Below are positions 7,076 through 16,097 of a stretch of DNA of 64,000 nt, piece after piece. A program made the translations under genes and the position numbers. The number at the start of each line of letters is the position of its first letter. The first letter of the stretch is position 1. The notes beneath the pieces are model-generated. The model ran no database searches and was not told the origin of the DNA. It saw only the letters and a program-made list of their open reading frames with translations. The DNA is taken from assembly GCA_018269075.1 (NCBI GenBank), contig JAFDVJ010000022.1:27212-91211 (forward strand). The letters run 5' to 3'. Origin of the DNA: Acidobacteriota bacterium. Its GTDB lineage: Bacteria; Acidobacteriota; Blastocatellia; Pyrinomonadales; Pyrinomonadaceae.

Positions 7076-9403
7076 ATGTTTAAGTATCTATTCTGCCTGG
7101 CGATTGTTTTGACGACGGTTTCGGCGGCCTTCGCCCAGCAGCCCGAGCTGCTCGACCGCGAGCTGTTTTTCGGCAACCCCGAAATCGCCGGCTCGCAGCT
7201 TTCGCCCGACGGCAAATATATTTCGTTCATCAAGCCCCTGAACGGCGTCCGCAACATCTTCGTGAAGGGCTTCGACGAGCCGTTTTCGGCGGCCAAACCG
7301 GTCACGAACGAGACGAAACGCCCGATCCCGAATTATTTCTGGAGCCAGGACGGCAAATTCATCCTGTTCGTCAAGGACAACGACGGCGACGAGAACTTCA
7401 ACGTTTACGCGGTCAATCCGGCCGAGGCGGCGGCCGACAAGATCCCGGCGGCGCGCAACATCACCGAGGGCCAAAAGGTCCGCGCCTATATTCAGTCGGT
7501 GCCCCGTTCGGATCCCGACACGATCTACGTCGGATTGAACGACCGCGATCCGGCGTGGCACGATCTTTATAAAATCTCGATCTCGACGGGCAAAAAAACG
7601 CTGATCCGGCAAAACACCGAGCGGCTCCAGGGCTTCGTCTTCGACAATGCCGACAAGCTGCGGCTCGCGACGCGCTCGGCCGAAAACGGCGACACCGAGA
7701 TTCTGCGCGTCGACGCGGACGGCAAGTTCACGAAGATCTACGACTGCAATTGGCGCGAAGGCTGCGGCCCGGTGCGTTTTCATAAAGACAACAAGCGCTT
7801 TTATATGGAAACCAACAAGGGCGACCGCGACCTGACGCAGCTCGTCCTGTTCGATCCGGACACGATGAAGGAGGAGTTCGTCGAGGAAGATCCGCTGAAA
7901 CGCGTCGATTTCGGCGGCGCGTCTTTTTCCGAAGTGACCGGCGAGATGGTTCTGACTTCCTACGAGGACGACAAGACGCGGCTTTATTTCAAGGACAAGC
8001 AGTTCGAAAAAGACTACAACGACGTTAAGAAAAAGCTCGGCGGCACGCGCGAGGTGAATTTCCAGTCGGGTACGAAGGACGAGCAGAAATGGATCGTCGT
8101 CTCTTCGAGCGACACCGATCCGGGCACGGTCTGGACCTACGACCGCAAGACGAAAAATCTCTCGACGCTCTACGTCATCCGTGAAAAACTGCCGCGCGCG
8201 GCGATGGCGGAAATGACGGCGATCCGCTACAAATCGTCGGACGGCCTCGAAATTCCGGCCTATCTGACGCTCCCGAAAGGCGTCGCGCCGAAGAATCTGC
8301 CGCTCGTCGTCTTCCCGCACGGCGGCCCGTGGGGACGCGATTCGTGGGGCTTTAACAACTACGCGCAGTTTCTCGCGAACCGCGGCTACGCCGTTCTGCA
8401 GCCGAATTTCCGCGCCTCGACCGGCTACGGCAAGAAGTTTCTGAACGCCGGCAACAAGCAGTGGGGCGACCTGATGCAGGACGACATCACGTGGGGCGTC
8501 AAATACCTCGTCGCGCAGGGCATCGCCGACCCGAAAAAAGTCGCGATTATGGGCGGCAGTTACGGCGGTTACGCGACGCTCGCCGGCGTTACGTTCACGC
8601 CCGACGTCTACGCGGCGGCCGTCGCGATCGTCGCGCCGTCGAACCTGAACACGCTGCTGACGACGATTCCGCCGTACTGGGAAGCGATCCGCAAGATCTT
8701 CTACGAACGAATGGGCGATCCGACGACGCCCGAAGGCAAGGCGCAGCTCGACCGCCAGTCGCCCTTGAACAGCGTCGACAAGATCAAGACGCCGCTGATG
8801 ATCGTGCAGGGCGCGAACGACCCGCGCGTCAACAAACGCGAGGCCGATCAGATCGTCGTCGCTTTGCGCGAGCGCAATTATCCGGTCGAATACATCCTCG
8901 CGCCGGACGAGGGCCACGGTTTCGCGCGGCCGGTCAACAATATGGCGATGCTGATGGCGGCCGAAAAATTTCTCGCGAAATATCTCGGCGGGCGCTTTCA
9001 GGACGGCGGCACGCCGGAAGTCGTCCAGCGGCTGAAAGAGATCACGGTCGACGTCAAAACCGTCACGCTCGCGAAAAAAGCCGACGCGAACGCCAAAGCG
9101 GCGGTCGACGTCAGCGGCAAATGGACGATGATCGCCGAAGCGCCGGGCCAGTCGGTTCAGCTCCTGATGGAGCTCAAACAGACCGAGAACGCCTTCAGCG
9201 GTACGATCTCGTCGATGCTCGCCGGCGGCACGATCGAGGAAGGAAAAGTAAACGGCAGCAGCGTTCAGGCGATGGCCAAAGTCACCGTTCAGGGCCAGCA
9301 GATGGACATCCAGATGGAAGGCACCGTCGAAGGCGACACGATGAAAGGCACGCTCAACAGTCCTTTCGGCCTGATTCCCTTCACCGCGACGAAAGAGAAA
9401 TAG
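7076..9403 (+). CDS. Secreted S9 family (prolyl oligopeptidase/acylaminoacyl) peptidase with extra C-terminal domain
   Basis: A 775-residue exported serine peptidase with a signal peptide ending AFA-QQ. A beta-propeller (about 30-400) contains SQLSPDGKYISF. The catalytic alpha/beta-hydrolase domain (about 410-655) carries HGGPWGRDSWGF, Ser495 in GGSYGGY, Asp582 in GANDPRV and His614 in DEGHGFARP. The last 90 or so residues (VDVSGKWTMI to the end) form an extra beta-rich domain of repeated strands (SGTISSML, EGTVEGDTMKGTL) not found in typical S9 enzymes; it resembles small lipocalin-like domains. The ATG has a GAGGAG site. Likely role: periplasmic or secreted peptide breakdown. Confidence 0.9.
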   Translation: MFKYLFCLAIVLTTVSAAFAQQPELLDRELFFGNPEIAGSQLSPDGKYISFIKPLNGVRNIFVKGFDEPFSAAKPVTNETKRPIPNYFWSQDGKFILFVKDNDGDENFNVYAVNPAEAAADKIPAARNITEGQKVRAYIQSVPRSDPDTIYVGLNDRDPAWHDLYKISISTGKKTLIRQNTERLQGFVFDNADKLRLATRSAENGDTEILRVDADGKFTKIYDCNWREGCGPVRFHKDNKRFYMETNKGDRDLTQLVLFDPDTMKEEFVEEDPLKRVDFGGASFSEVTGEMVLTSYEDDKTRLYFKDKQFEKDYNDVKKKLGGTREVNFQSGTKDEQKWIVVSSSDTDPGTVWTYDRKTKNLSTLYVIREKLPRAAMAEMTAIRYKSSDGLEIPAYLTLPKGVAPKNLPLVVFPHGGPWGRDSWGFNNYAQFLANRGYAVLQPNFRASTGYGKKFLNAGNKQWGDLMQDDITWGVKYLVAQGIADPKKVAIMGGSYGGYATLAGVTFTPDVYAAAVAIVAPSNLNTLLTTIPPYWEAIRKIFYERMGDPTTPEGKAQLDRQSPLNSVDKIKTPLMIVQGANDPRVNKREADQIVVALRERNYPVEYILAPDEGHGFARPVNNMAMLMAAEKFLAKYLGGRFQDGGTPEVVQRLKEITVDVKTVTLAKKADANAKAAVDVSGKWTMIAEAPGQSVQLLMELKQTENAFSGTISSMLAGGTIEEGKVNGSSVQAMAKVTVQGQQMDIQMEGTVEGDTMKGTLNSPFGLIPFTATKEK

Positions 9404-9412
9404 CCGTTTTTG

Positions 9413-9482
9413 ACGCAAAGACGCAAAAACGCGAAGGCGCAAAGTAATTTATAAAAACTTTGCGCCTTCGCGTCTTTGCGTT
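9413..9482. terminator. Inverted repeat (CGCAAAGACGC family) after the S9 peptidase
   Basis: ACGCGAAGGCGCAAAGT (9429-9445) pairs perfectly with 9457-9473. Tandem ACGCAAAGACGC units flank the stem on both sides. It probably acts as a terminator and belongs to a dispersed repeat family also seen at 60404-60430. Confidence 0.65.
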
Positions 9483-9570
9483 AATCAAATTTCAGTATCG
9501 TTCAGCGACCTTGAGATTTACTTGCCCAAAACTGTCAGCTGCCACGATAAATAAAACCGCCGAATCACGA

Positions 9571-9611
9571 GAAATCCGAAATCCGAAATCCGAAATCCGA
9601 AATCCGAAATC
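9571..9611. repeat. CCGAAATC tandem repeat
   Basis: Five head-to-tail 8-bp CCGAAATC units run into the stop codon of the minus-strand gene that ends at 9610. Confidence 0.85.
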
Positions 9612-10644
9612 AGTTCTCCGCCTGCGGCAACAGTCCTTTAACCTCTTTGACGATCTTCTGGACGTCTTCGTGGTCTTCGAGCGCGATCATAAAAAAGTCG
9701 TAGCTCGTCTTGAAGCAGACCATTCCGTTGCCGAAAAACCAGACGCCTTCGAGCAGCGGATTGCCGCCCAAAAGCCAGTCGAGCGGCGCGCCGGTGATCG
9801 TTTTCGGGTTGACGATGTTGGTCATCATCACCGCGCCCGAAGCGAACGAAAACGCGCCGAGCAGCGGCGCGCCGACGTATTTGACGATGTCGCGCTCGAA
9901 CTGGATCCGTTCGGCCTCGGCCTTCGAGAGATCGCCTTCGTGAATCAGATTTTCCTGTCCCTTGAGATAATCGTTGAAGAGCTCGCCGGCCTTTTTGACC
10001 GACCACGTCGGGAGCGCCGAGTTGAACAGCCAGTGCGAGCTGAGGCCGGTGAAGACGACGCCGAGGCCCGCCCCGACGGCGACCGAAACGCCGGTCGCGG
10101 CGGCCTGCAGCGGTTTGTCGGTGATCCATTCCGAGGTCTGCTGGAGCGTCTTCCACGCCGAATCGAAGGTCCGCGTCCAGCTCGCGCCGAAATTGAACAG
10201 GCCCGAAGCGGTCTTCGCCGTTTTGTTGAAGGTTTCCGAAGCGCCGTCGAAGACCTCGCCCGCTTTTTCGCTGGCGACCGAAAAGACCTCGCCCGCCTTT
10301 TTGCCGGCTTCCTTGACGACGTCGGCCGCTTTTTCGCCCGCGCCGCCGGCCGCGTCGCGGACCGGCGCGCTCGCCTCGTAAACTTTTTTGGCGGTTTCGC
10401 CGGCGGTCTTGATGGCTTCCTCGGCGACGCCGACGGCCTGTTTGCCGACCTCGGTCTTTTCGGCCTCGGTCTTGATCTTTTCGACGCCATCGCGGAGCGC
10501 GTCGGCGCCCTTCTGGGCCGTTTCCTTGAGCACCTTCGCGCTTTCGCCCAGTTTATCGGTGATCCCGACCTGTTTGTCGAACTCGTCGAACCTCTCTTTC
10601 GCCTCGCGCTGCCATTTATCAAAGCGTTCCTTGTAATCGGTCAT
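9610..10644 (-). CDS. Helical-repeat (LEA/apolipoprotein-like) protein with membrane segments
   Basis: A 344-residue protein of unknown function. Residues 1 to about 150 are a highly charged, Ala/Lys/Glu-rich amphipathic helix in loose 11-residue periods (KVLKETAQKGADALRDGVE, KKAGEVFSVASEKAGEVF), like LEA or apolipoprotein-type proteins. The C-terminal half has hydrophobic stretches (VSVAVGAGLGVVFTGL; LLGAFSFASGAVMMT) and Trp-rich segments, suggesting membrane insertion or close association. There is no signal peptide. It could be a membrane-surface or desiccation/envelope-stress protein; this is inferred from composition only. Its stop codon touches the CCGAAATC repeat. Confidence 0.7.
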   Translation of the reverse strand: MTDYKERFDKWQREAKERFDEFDKQVGITDKLGESAKVLKETAQKGADALRDGVEKIKTEAEKTEVGKQAVGVAEEAIKTAGETAKKVYEASAPVRDAAGGAGEKAADVVKEAGKKAGEVFSVASEKAGEVFDGASETFNKTAKTASGLFNFGASWTRTFDSAWKTLQQTSEWITDKPLQAAATGVSVAVGAGLGVVFTGLSSHWLFNSALPTWSVKKAGELFNDYLKGQENLIHEGDLSKAEAERIQFERDIVKYVGAPLLGAFSFASGAVMMTNIVNPKTITGAPLDWLLGGNPLLEGVWFFGNGMVCFKTSYDFFMIALEDHEDVQKIVKEVKGLLPQAEN

Positions 10645-10799
10645 TTTTCGTTGTTCTCCCTTCGTTGAAAAAATCTACGTTATCTTCAACCGTTTTGTTC
10701 GCTTGGATGCAAAACCGCATCTAAACTTTGTATCATTGCACCATTGGGGAAAACATTCAACTTTTGCCCGGAATTGTGGTAATCTGACACCTTAAAATT

Positions 10800-11006
10800 A
10801 TGCCGATCGTGAAATGTCCCGCGTGCGGGAAAGAAACCGAATACAACGACAACGAATTCCGCCCGTTTTGCTCGGAACGCTGTAAACTGCTAGACTTCGG
10901 TGCGTGGGCCGACGAAGAATACGCCCTGCCGACGCAGGACGCGGCCCTGACCGAAGAAGATCTCGACAAGATCGAAAAAGCCCTGAAAGAAAAAGGAGAT
11001 TTATGA
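10800..11006 (+). CDS. yacG: DNA gyrase inhibitor YacG (zinc-binding)
   Basis: A 68-residue protein with the complete YacG signature: CPACG (Cys6, Cys9) and FCSERCKLLD (Cys24, Cys28) form the zinc site, followed by FGAWADEEYALP. In E. coli YacG binds GyrB and inhibits gyrase. The acidic helical tail is usual. The stop codon overlaps the start of the next gene (ATGA at 11003-11006), so the two are translationally coupled. Confidence 0.93.
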   Translation: MPIVKCPACGKETEYNDNEFRPFCSERCKLLDFGAWADEEYALPTQDAALTEEDLDKIEKALKEKGDL

Positions 11007-11269
11007 TCGTAACGACATTACTTTTTGATCTGGCCCCGTTCAGCGGCGGGGTCGGCGCATTTCTCGGACTCGCTTTCTTTTTTGTGCTGGCGGCCGTCGC
11101 CTTCGTCGCCTACAAGATGCTCAAGCGCACCGTCAAAATGGCCGTCCGGATGACGATCGTCGTCGTCATCCTGCTGATCGCGCTGATCGGCAGTCTGGCG
11201 TTGTTTATGATGGGCGGCAGCGGCGCGCGCCGGCCGCCGATAACCCCGACACCGCAGAAAACACGCTGA
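11003..11269 (+). CDS. Small membrane protein, 88 aa
   Basis: Its ATG overlaps the yacG stop codon and AAAGGAG lies just upstream inside yacG, which supports this start. The protein has two hydrophobic helices (about 17-38 and 48-72) separated by a basic loop (YKMLKRTVKMAVRM), and a Pro/Arg-rich cytoplasmic-type tail (ARRPPITPTPQ). No family recognised. Coupling with yacG suggests co-expression but not a shared function. Confidence 0.7.
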   Translation: MIVTTLLFDLAPFSGGVGAFLGLAFFFVLAAVAFVAYKMLKRTVKMAVRMTIVVVILLIALIGSLALFMMGGSGARRPPITPTPQKTR

Positions 11270-11277
11270 CCGGATTG

Positions 11278-11481
11278 AAGTCCCGAGGTTTAAGTCCTGA
11301 GTCTTGAGTCTCCGTTTTTCGGCTCAAAACTCAAGGCTTTAGGATTCATACCGTTTTGAATAAATAATTGGATATCAGGACTTCCGGCCCGGTTCTTTAA
11401 TTGCCGCGATCGGGTAGGCTGTTTAAATTTCGAGCCCCACGAAATCCGAAATCCGAAATCCGAAATCCGAAATCCGAAATC
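11278..11481. repeat. GACTCAAGAC-type cluster followed by CCGAAATC tandem
   Basis: A short inverted GAGTCTTGAGTC / CTCAAAACTCAAGG pair (11280-11345) is followed by unique sequence and then five CCGAAATC units (11441-11481). The MFS start codon comes 17 bases later. No gene is present in this 229-bp gap. Confidence 0.8.
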
Positions 11482-11498
11482 GGTATCAGGACTTTTCT

Positions 11499-12722
11499 AT
11501 GCTTCACAAGATCAAGAGCTTCTTCGGCCGCTACCGGAACCTGTCGGGCAACGTCTTCGCGCTCAGCCTCGTGAGCCTGCTCAACGACACTTCGAGCGAG
11601 ATCATCTACCCGCTGCTGCCGGCTTTTCTGAGCCTGACGCTCGGCGCGTCGCCGGCCGCGATCGGGATGATCGAGGGCTTCGCCGAATCGGTGGCCGCCT
11701 TTCTGAAGCTCTTTTCGGGTTATTTCAGCGACCGTTTCAACAACCGCAAGCTGCCGGTCTTTATCGGCTACGCGCTCGCCAGCCTGACGCGGCCGTTTCT
11801 CGCCTTCGCCGGCAGCTGGCAGCAGGTTTTGGCCGTCCGCGTCACCGACCGCGTCGGCAAGGGCATTCGCGGGACGCCGCGCGACGCGCTGCTCGCCGAT
11901 TCGGTCGCGCCCGAAAAACGCGGCCTCGCGTTCGGCTTCAACCGCGCCGCCGACCACACCGGCGCGGTGCTCGGCCCGATCTGCGCGTTCGCGCTGCTGT
12001 ATTTTCTGGCGAGCAGTATGGACAACCCGACGGCGACCGATTACCGCCGCGTCTTTCTCTACGCCTCGATCCCGGTCGCGCTCGGATTGTTCGTGATCGT
12101 CTTCTTCGTCCGCGAAAAACCGCACGAGCACACGGTCGCGACGAGCGTCACGCCGATCCGGCTTTCGCTCCGCGAATTCGACGGCAACTTCAAGCGTTTT
12201 CTGGTCGTCGTCGCGGTCTTCACGCTCTCGAACTCGACCGACGCCTTTCTGCTGCTGCGCGCCGAACAGTCGGGCATCGCGCCGGCGATGCTGCCGATCC
12301 TCTGGATGGTTCTGCATATCAGCAAAGTCTTTTTCTCGCTGATCGGCGGCGACCTCTCGGACCGGATCGGCCGCAAAACGCTGATTTTTTCGGGCTGGAT
12401 CGTCTACGCGCTGGTCTACGCGGGCTTCGCGTTCGTCGATACGGCGTGGCAGGCGTGGGCGCTGTTTATCGTTTACGGGATTTATTTCGGGCTGACGGAA
12501 GGCGTCGAAAAAGCGCTCGTCGCCGATCTCGTGACGCCCGAGCAGCGCGGCACGGCCTACGGCTTCTACAATCTCGCCTTCTCGATCACGGTTCTGCCGG
12601 CGTCGATCCTGTTCGGTATTTTCTGGGACCGCCTCGGCGCCGCGCCGGCCTTTCTGATCAGCGCCTCGATCTCGCTCGGCGCCGCCGTTTTGCTGCTGAC
12701 GATCAACCCCAAAAAGAAGTAG
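11499..12722 (+). CDS. MFS transporter, 407 aa
   Basis: A twelve-helix major facilitator superfamily protein. The loop 2-3 signature GYFSDRFNNRK is at 74-84 and its second-half counterpart GGDLSDRIGRK near 283. The N-terminal helix begins LSLVSLLNDTSSEIIYPLLP, a pattern seen in MFS drug/metabolite exporters of the YfkF/YttB-like group, and RVGKGIRGTPRDALLAD follows helix 3. The substrate cannot be told. A weak AGGA precedes the ATG. It converges on the peroxidase fusion gene across a GAGAGTGGA hairpin that may terminate both. Confidence 0.85.
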   Translation: MLHKIKSFFGRYRNLSGNVFALSLVSLLNDTSSEIIYPLLPAFLSLTLGASPAAIGMIEGFAESVAAFLKLFSGYFSDRFNNRKLPVFIGYALASLTRPFLAFAGSWQQVLAVRVTDRVGKGIRGTPRDALLADSVAPEKRGLAFGFNRAADHTGAVLGPICAFALLYFLASSMDNPTATDYRRVFLYASIPVALGLFVIVFFVREKPHEHTVATSVTPIRLSLREFDGNFKRFLVVVAVFTLSNSTDAFLLLRAEQSGIAPAMLPILWMVLHISKVFFSLIGGDLSDRIGRKTLIFSGWIVYALVYAGFAFVDTAWQAWALFIVYGIYFGLTEGVEKALVADLVTPEQRGTAYGFYNLAFSITVLPASILFGIFWDRLGAAPAFLISASISLGAAVLLLTINPKKK

Positions 12723-12794
12723 AGAGTGGAGAGTGGAGAGTCAAAGGAATTAAATCCTCGGACTCTCCACTCTCCACTCTCCACTCTCCACTCA
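12722..12794. repeat. GAGAGTGGA inverted tandem repeat between convergent genes
   Basis: Three AGAGTGGAG units, a core of about 25 bp, then four inverted CACTCTCCA units. The transcript would fold into one long stem, and the position between two convergent stop codons fits a bidirectional terminator. The same family occurs at 39342-39419. Confidence 0.8.
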
Positions 12795-12796
12795 AA

Positions 12797-15604
12797 CTAC
12801 GGGACGAAAGCGTTCGGGATCGGCCGGTCGCCGGGCGCGCCGAAGTTGGTGATCAGCGTGCCGGCCGACGAGCGGTTGATGAACCACGCCGCGTTCGAGG
12901 CGCGGAAGACGGCCGCGTCGGTTTTGCCGTCGCCGTCGTAATCGCCCGGCGCGGGCACGTCGCCCGAAGCGCCGAACGGGAACGAGAAGTACGAACCGTC
13001 TTCCGAGCGCTGGACGAACCATTCGCCCGTCGACGGCCGCCAGACCGCGATGTCGGCCTTGCCGTCGCCCGTCCAGTCGCCCGCGACGGGTTTGTCCGTC
13101 GAGACGCCGAACCGGTAGACGCGGAAGCTCGCGTCGGACGAGCGCAGATACCACCACGAGCCGTCGGACGGCCGGAAGACCGCGACGTCCGCCTTGCCGT
13201 CGCCGTCGAAATCGGCCGGCACCGGTTTATCGCCGGTCGCGCCGAAGCTGACGATCGAGACGCCCGTTCCCGAAGAATTCAGGATGAACCACGTCGCCGA
13301 AGCGGGCCGGAAGACGGCCGCGTCGGTTTTGCCGTCGCCGTCGTAATCGGCGGGCGCGGCCGTGTCGCCCGAAGCGCCGAACGGGAACGAGAAATAGGTG
13401 TTGTCTTCCGACCGCTGGACATACCACGTGCCGGTCGACGGCCGCCAGATCGAGATGTCCGTCCGGCCGTCGCCCGTCCAGTCGCCCGGCGTCAGGACGT
13501 CCGTGCCCGCGCCGAAGCTGAAGACGCGGAAGCTGTTGTCGGAGCTGCGCGAATACCACCACGAGCCGTCCGACGCGCGAAAGATGCCGACGTCGGTCTT
13601 GCGGTCGCCGTCGAAATCGAACGGGGCCGGTTTGTTGACCGCGATCGCCGGGCCGAAGACCGTGAAGCGAAACGCCGGCGAGACCGAAAATCCGCCCGCC
13701 GCGCCCGCGTCGGTGACGTACCAGCGGCCGTAAAAAGTCTGGCCGACGAGCGCCGGATCGTTCGGGATCTGCAGCGAGAGCGAGGCGTTGCCGCCGCCCG
13801 CGCCCGCGCCCGCGAGCGTCAGCGTGCGGCGCGTGAACGAGCCGGTCGCCGGGATCGAAGCCGTGCCCGGATCGGTCGAGTTGATGACGAGCACCGCGTT
13901 CGCGCCGCCGAGACCGTTCGAAACGGCGACCGTGAACGACGGGTTGCCGACGAGCGGCGGCTCGATCGCGGTCGCCGCCGGAATCTGGCCGCCGGTGCCG
14001 GCGACGCCCGTCCCGGTGATCGTCGGCACACGGTTCGATTCGGTGTAAAGATGCGGCCGGTCGAACGGCGGCAGCTCGTTGCGGACGCGGTTGTCGGTCA
14101 GCGGCCGTTTCAGAAACGCGACGAGATCGGCTTTTTCCTGCGGCGTCATATTGAGCGGACGGATCAGGTCGTGCTCGATGTTCGACGCGTCGAAATCGCC
14201 GCCGCGGTTATAGAATTCGACGACTTCTTCGAGCGTCGCGAAGCGGCCGTTGTGCATATACGGCGCGCGGAGCTCGACATTGCGCAGGCTCGGCGTCTTG
14301 AATCTCGCGTTGTCGGCCGGATCGAGGGAGATCGCGGCGCGGCCCGTGTCTTCGGCGGCCGGCCGGACGCCGATGTTGTGATAGCTGTTGTCGCTCAGCA
14401 GCCCGCCGCCGTGACAGGCGCCGCAGAGCAGGTTGTCGAAAATAACGCGGCCGTTCTGCTCCTGCGTCGTCAGCGGCTCGATGCCGGCTTCCGACTTGTC
14501 GAACGGCGTCTGGTCGGTAAAGAGCACGCGTTCGTGCGTGCCGATCGCCATCGCGATCCGCGCCGGCGTCACGTCGGGCGTGCCGAAGGCTTCCTGAAAG
14601 AGCTCGGGATAGCTGCGGGCGCCGATCCAGGTCTGGAGCGCGGTCGGAATGTTCGTGGCGAGCGCGAGCGGTTTCGAGACGGCGATCTTGGCGGCGGCCT
14701 GCGTCCAGTCGCGGCCCGTGTGCGCCATCTCGGCCGAGCTCATCGGCGGCCCGAGCGCCTGGCTTTCATAACCGCCCCAGCTCGACATTATGATCGCGTT
14801 CGTCAGCGGGTCGCGGAAAACGTCCGAGGCGCGGCCGTCCCAGAAGATGCCGGCGCGCGTGTAGCCGGCGTTCAGATACGACGGCGCCTTGCGGCCCGTG
14901 ACCTGTTCGTTGAACTTGTAAATGCCGGAAAGCGTGTAGGTTCCGTCGGCGTTGTTCGACGGCACGCCGGGCGAGCCGAAAACGTCGTCGGCCGTGTTGA
15001 AGAGACCGTCGAAGCCGGGATTCTGCGAGCGCGTCGAATTGATGACCGTCCGCGGATCGGTGCCGCCCGCGCCGGCCCGGTGACAGGTTCCGCAGGCGAC
15101 CGTGTCGGTCGAGGAAAGCTGCTCGTCCCAGAACAGCGTCTTGCCGAGATAGGCCTTGGCCGCGGTGATCGGGTTGCCGGGCGGTTCGGTCGGCGGATCG
15201 AGCGGCGGGTACGGACCGCCGACGATCGGGCCGTTGCCGCGAACGCCCGTGTCCGAAGCGCTGAACGCGCTGACGGTCGCGCCGTTTTCGGCCTTCACCC
15301 AGTAATAATAGGTCTGTCCGACGACGGCCGTCGCGTCGAAAAAGAAATTGGCCGGAGTCGTCCCGACGTCGGTCGCCGACGCCGAATTATTGGTCGTATT
15401 GCGAAAAACCCGGTACTGCGCGGCTCCGCGAATCGTGTCCCAGTAAATGCCGACCTTGCCGGCGTAATTTCCGTCCGAAGCCGAAACGCCGGTCGGCGCG
15501 GCGAGCGTTCCCTGCCCGCTGACCGGTTTCGACCAGCGCCCGGCGAAAAGCCAGCCGGCCGCAACAAGGGAGATTAAAATGACAAATAATTTAAGGCGCC
15601 GCAT
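12797..15604 (-). CDS. Exported fusion: fibronectin III, di-haem cytochrome c peroxidase/MauG, FG-GAP repeats
   Basis: A 935-residue protein. After an N-terminal export helix (1-24) comes a fibronectin type III domain (about 35-120, TGVSASDGNYAGKVGIYWD). A di-haem peroxidase domain (about 145-520) has haem motifs CGTCH (171-175) and CGACH (394-398), with FKTPSLRNVELRAPYMHNG as in CcpA/MauG enzymes. A beta-sandwich linker (about 545-650) precedes five or more FG-GAP/VCBS-like repeats (about 655-935) of the form DYDGDGKTDAAVFRPSSGTW, whose DxDxDGxxD loops bind calcium in related proteins. CcpA reduces peroxide and MauG-like enzymes oxidise proteins. The fusion suggests a periplasmic or surface redox enzyme with a propeller-like adhesive tail. 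Confidence 0.88.
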   Translation of the reverse strand: MRRLKLFVILISLVAAGWLFAGRWSKPVSGQGTLAAPTGVSASDGNYAGKVGIYWDTIRGAAQYRVFRNTTNNSASATDVGTTPANFFFDATAVVGQTYYYWVKAENGATVSAFSASDTGVRGNGPIVGGPYPPLDPPTEPPGNPITAAKAYLGKTLFWDEQLSSTDTVACGTCHRAGAGGTDPRTVINSTRSQNPGFDGLFNTADDVFGSPGVPSNNADGTYTLSGIYKFNEQVTGRKAPSYLNAGYTRAGIFWDGRASDVFRDPLTNAIIMSSWGGYESQALGPPMSSAEMAHTGRDWTQAAAKIAVSKPLALATNIPTALQTWIGARSYPELFQEAFGTPDVTPARIAMAIGTHERVLFTDQTPFDKSEAGIEPLTTQEQNGRVIFDNLLCGACHGGGLLSDNSYHNIGVRPAAEDTGRAAISLDPADNARFKTPSLRNVELRAPYMHNGRFATLEEVVEFYNRGGDFDASNIEHDLIRPLNMTPQEKADLVAFLKRPLTDNRVRNELPPFDRPHLYTESNRVPTITGTGVAGTGGQIPAATAIEPPLVGNPSFTVAVSNGLGGANAVLVINSTDPGTASIPATGSFTRRTLTLAGAGAGGGNASLSLQIPNDPALVGQTFYGRWYVTDAGAAGGFSVSPAFRFTVFGPAIAVNKPAPFDFDGDRKTDVGIFRASDGSWWYSRSSDNSFRVFSFGAGTDVLTPGDWTGDGRTDISIWRPSTGTWYVQRSEDNTYFSFPFGASGDTAAPADYDGDGKTDAAVFRPASATWFILNSSGTGVSIVSFGATGDKPVPADFDGDGKADVAVFRPSDGSWWYLRSSDASFRVYRFGVSTDKPVAGDWTGDGKADIAVWRPSTGEWFVQRSEDGSYFSFPFGASGDVPAPGDYDGDGKTDAAVFRASNAAWFINRSSAGTLITNFGAPGDRPIPNAFVP

Positions 15605-16097
15605 TTTTATCGTATAACTCCTCAGAAATTAATATTCAGGGGTGATTAAATCCAGGAAAAAAAGGAATCTTTAACAGAAGTAAGTTTTAATGATATAACA
15701 TTTCCGACGATCCTTCAAAAATCGCGCCGGCGCGGATCTAAAGTCCTGAGTCTGAAGTCTTAAGTCCTGAGTCTTAAGTCGTTTAGTTATCGTGACAATT
15801 TTGCAATCCTGTGGCTTAAACGGAAACGCCGCGATTTCGAAAACGGACTCAAGACTCAAGACTTCAGACTTCAGACTCAGGACTCAGGACTCTGGACTCG
15901 GATCGACTCAAGACTTAACACATAATTAACGCGCGCTTCACATCCATTTAACCCGCCCGTCATATTCTCATTTCTTGAAAGACAAACCAAAACAATTTCA
16001 ACAGGCAAAAATTTCCGGTCGGACTTCAGGAGTCCGATCGATCGGGTTTTAAAAACGAATTTCATCCAGACACACGGCTCTTTTGAGGAGACATTTT
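15605..16097. other. Intergenic region with GACTCAAGAC repeat cluster and TonB-receptor leader
   Basis: No gene seen in 490 bp. A large inverted cluster of the GACTCAAGAC family spans about 15738-15915: units CTGAGTCTGAAGTCTTAAGTC, written here as alternating CTGAGTC/TTAAGTC, then a 75-bp core and the inverted units. The remaining part up to 16097 is the leader of the TonB receptor. It contains a small hairpin at 16019-16037 (TCGGACT...AGTCCGA) and the GAGGAG ribosome-binding site at 16085-16090. The promoters of the two divergent genes must lie here, but I cannot pick convincing hexamers. Confidence 0.7.

Noticed and set aside
7088..9442. Open frame of 784 codons on the minus strand
   Set aside because: It mirrors the S9 peptidase gene, whose catalytic triad and signal peptide are on the plus strand.
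12446..15577. Open frame of 1043 codons on the plus strand
   Set aside because: It is antisense to the peroxidase/FG-GAP gene, is composed of Arg/Asp/Ala-rich shadow sequence typical of the opposite strand of GC-rich genes, and has no recognisable domain.
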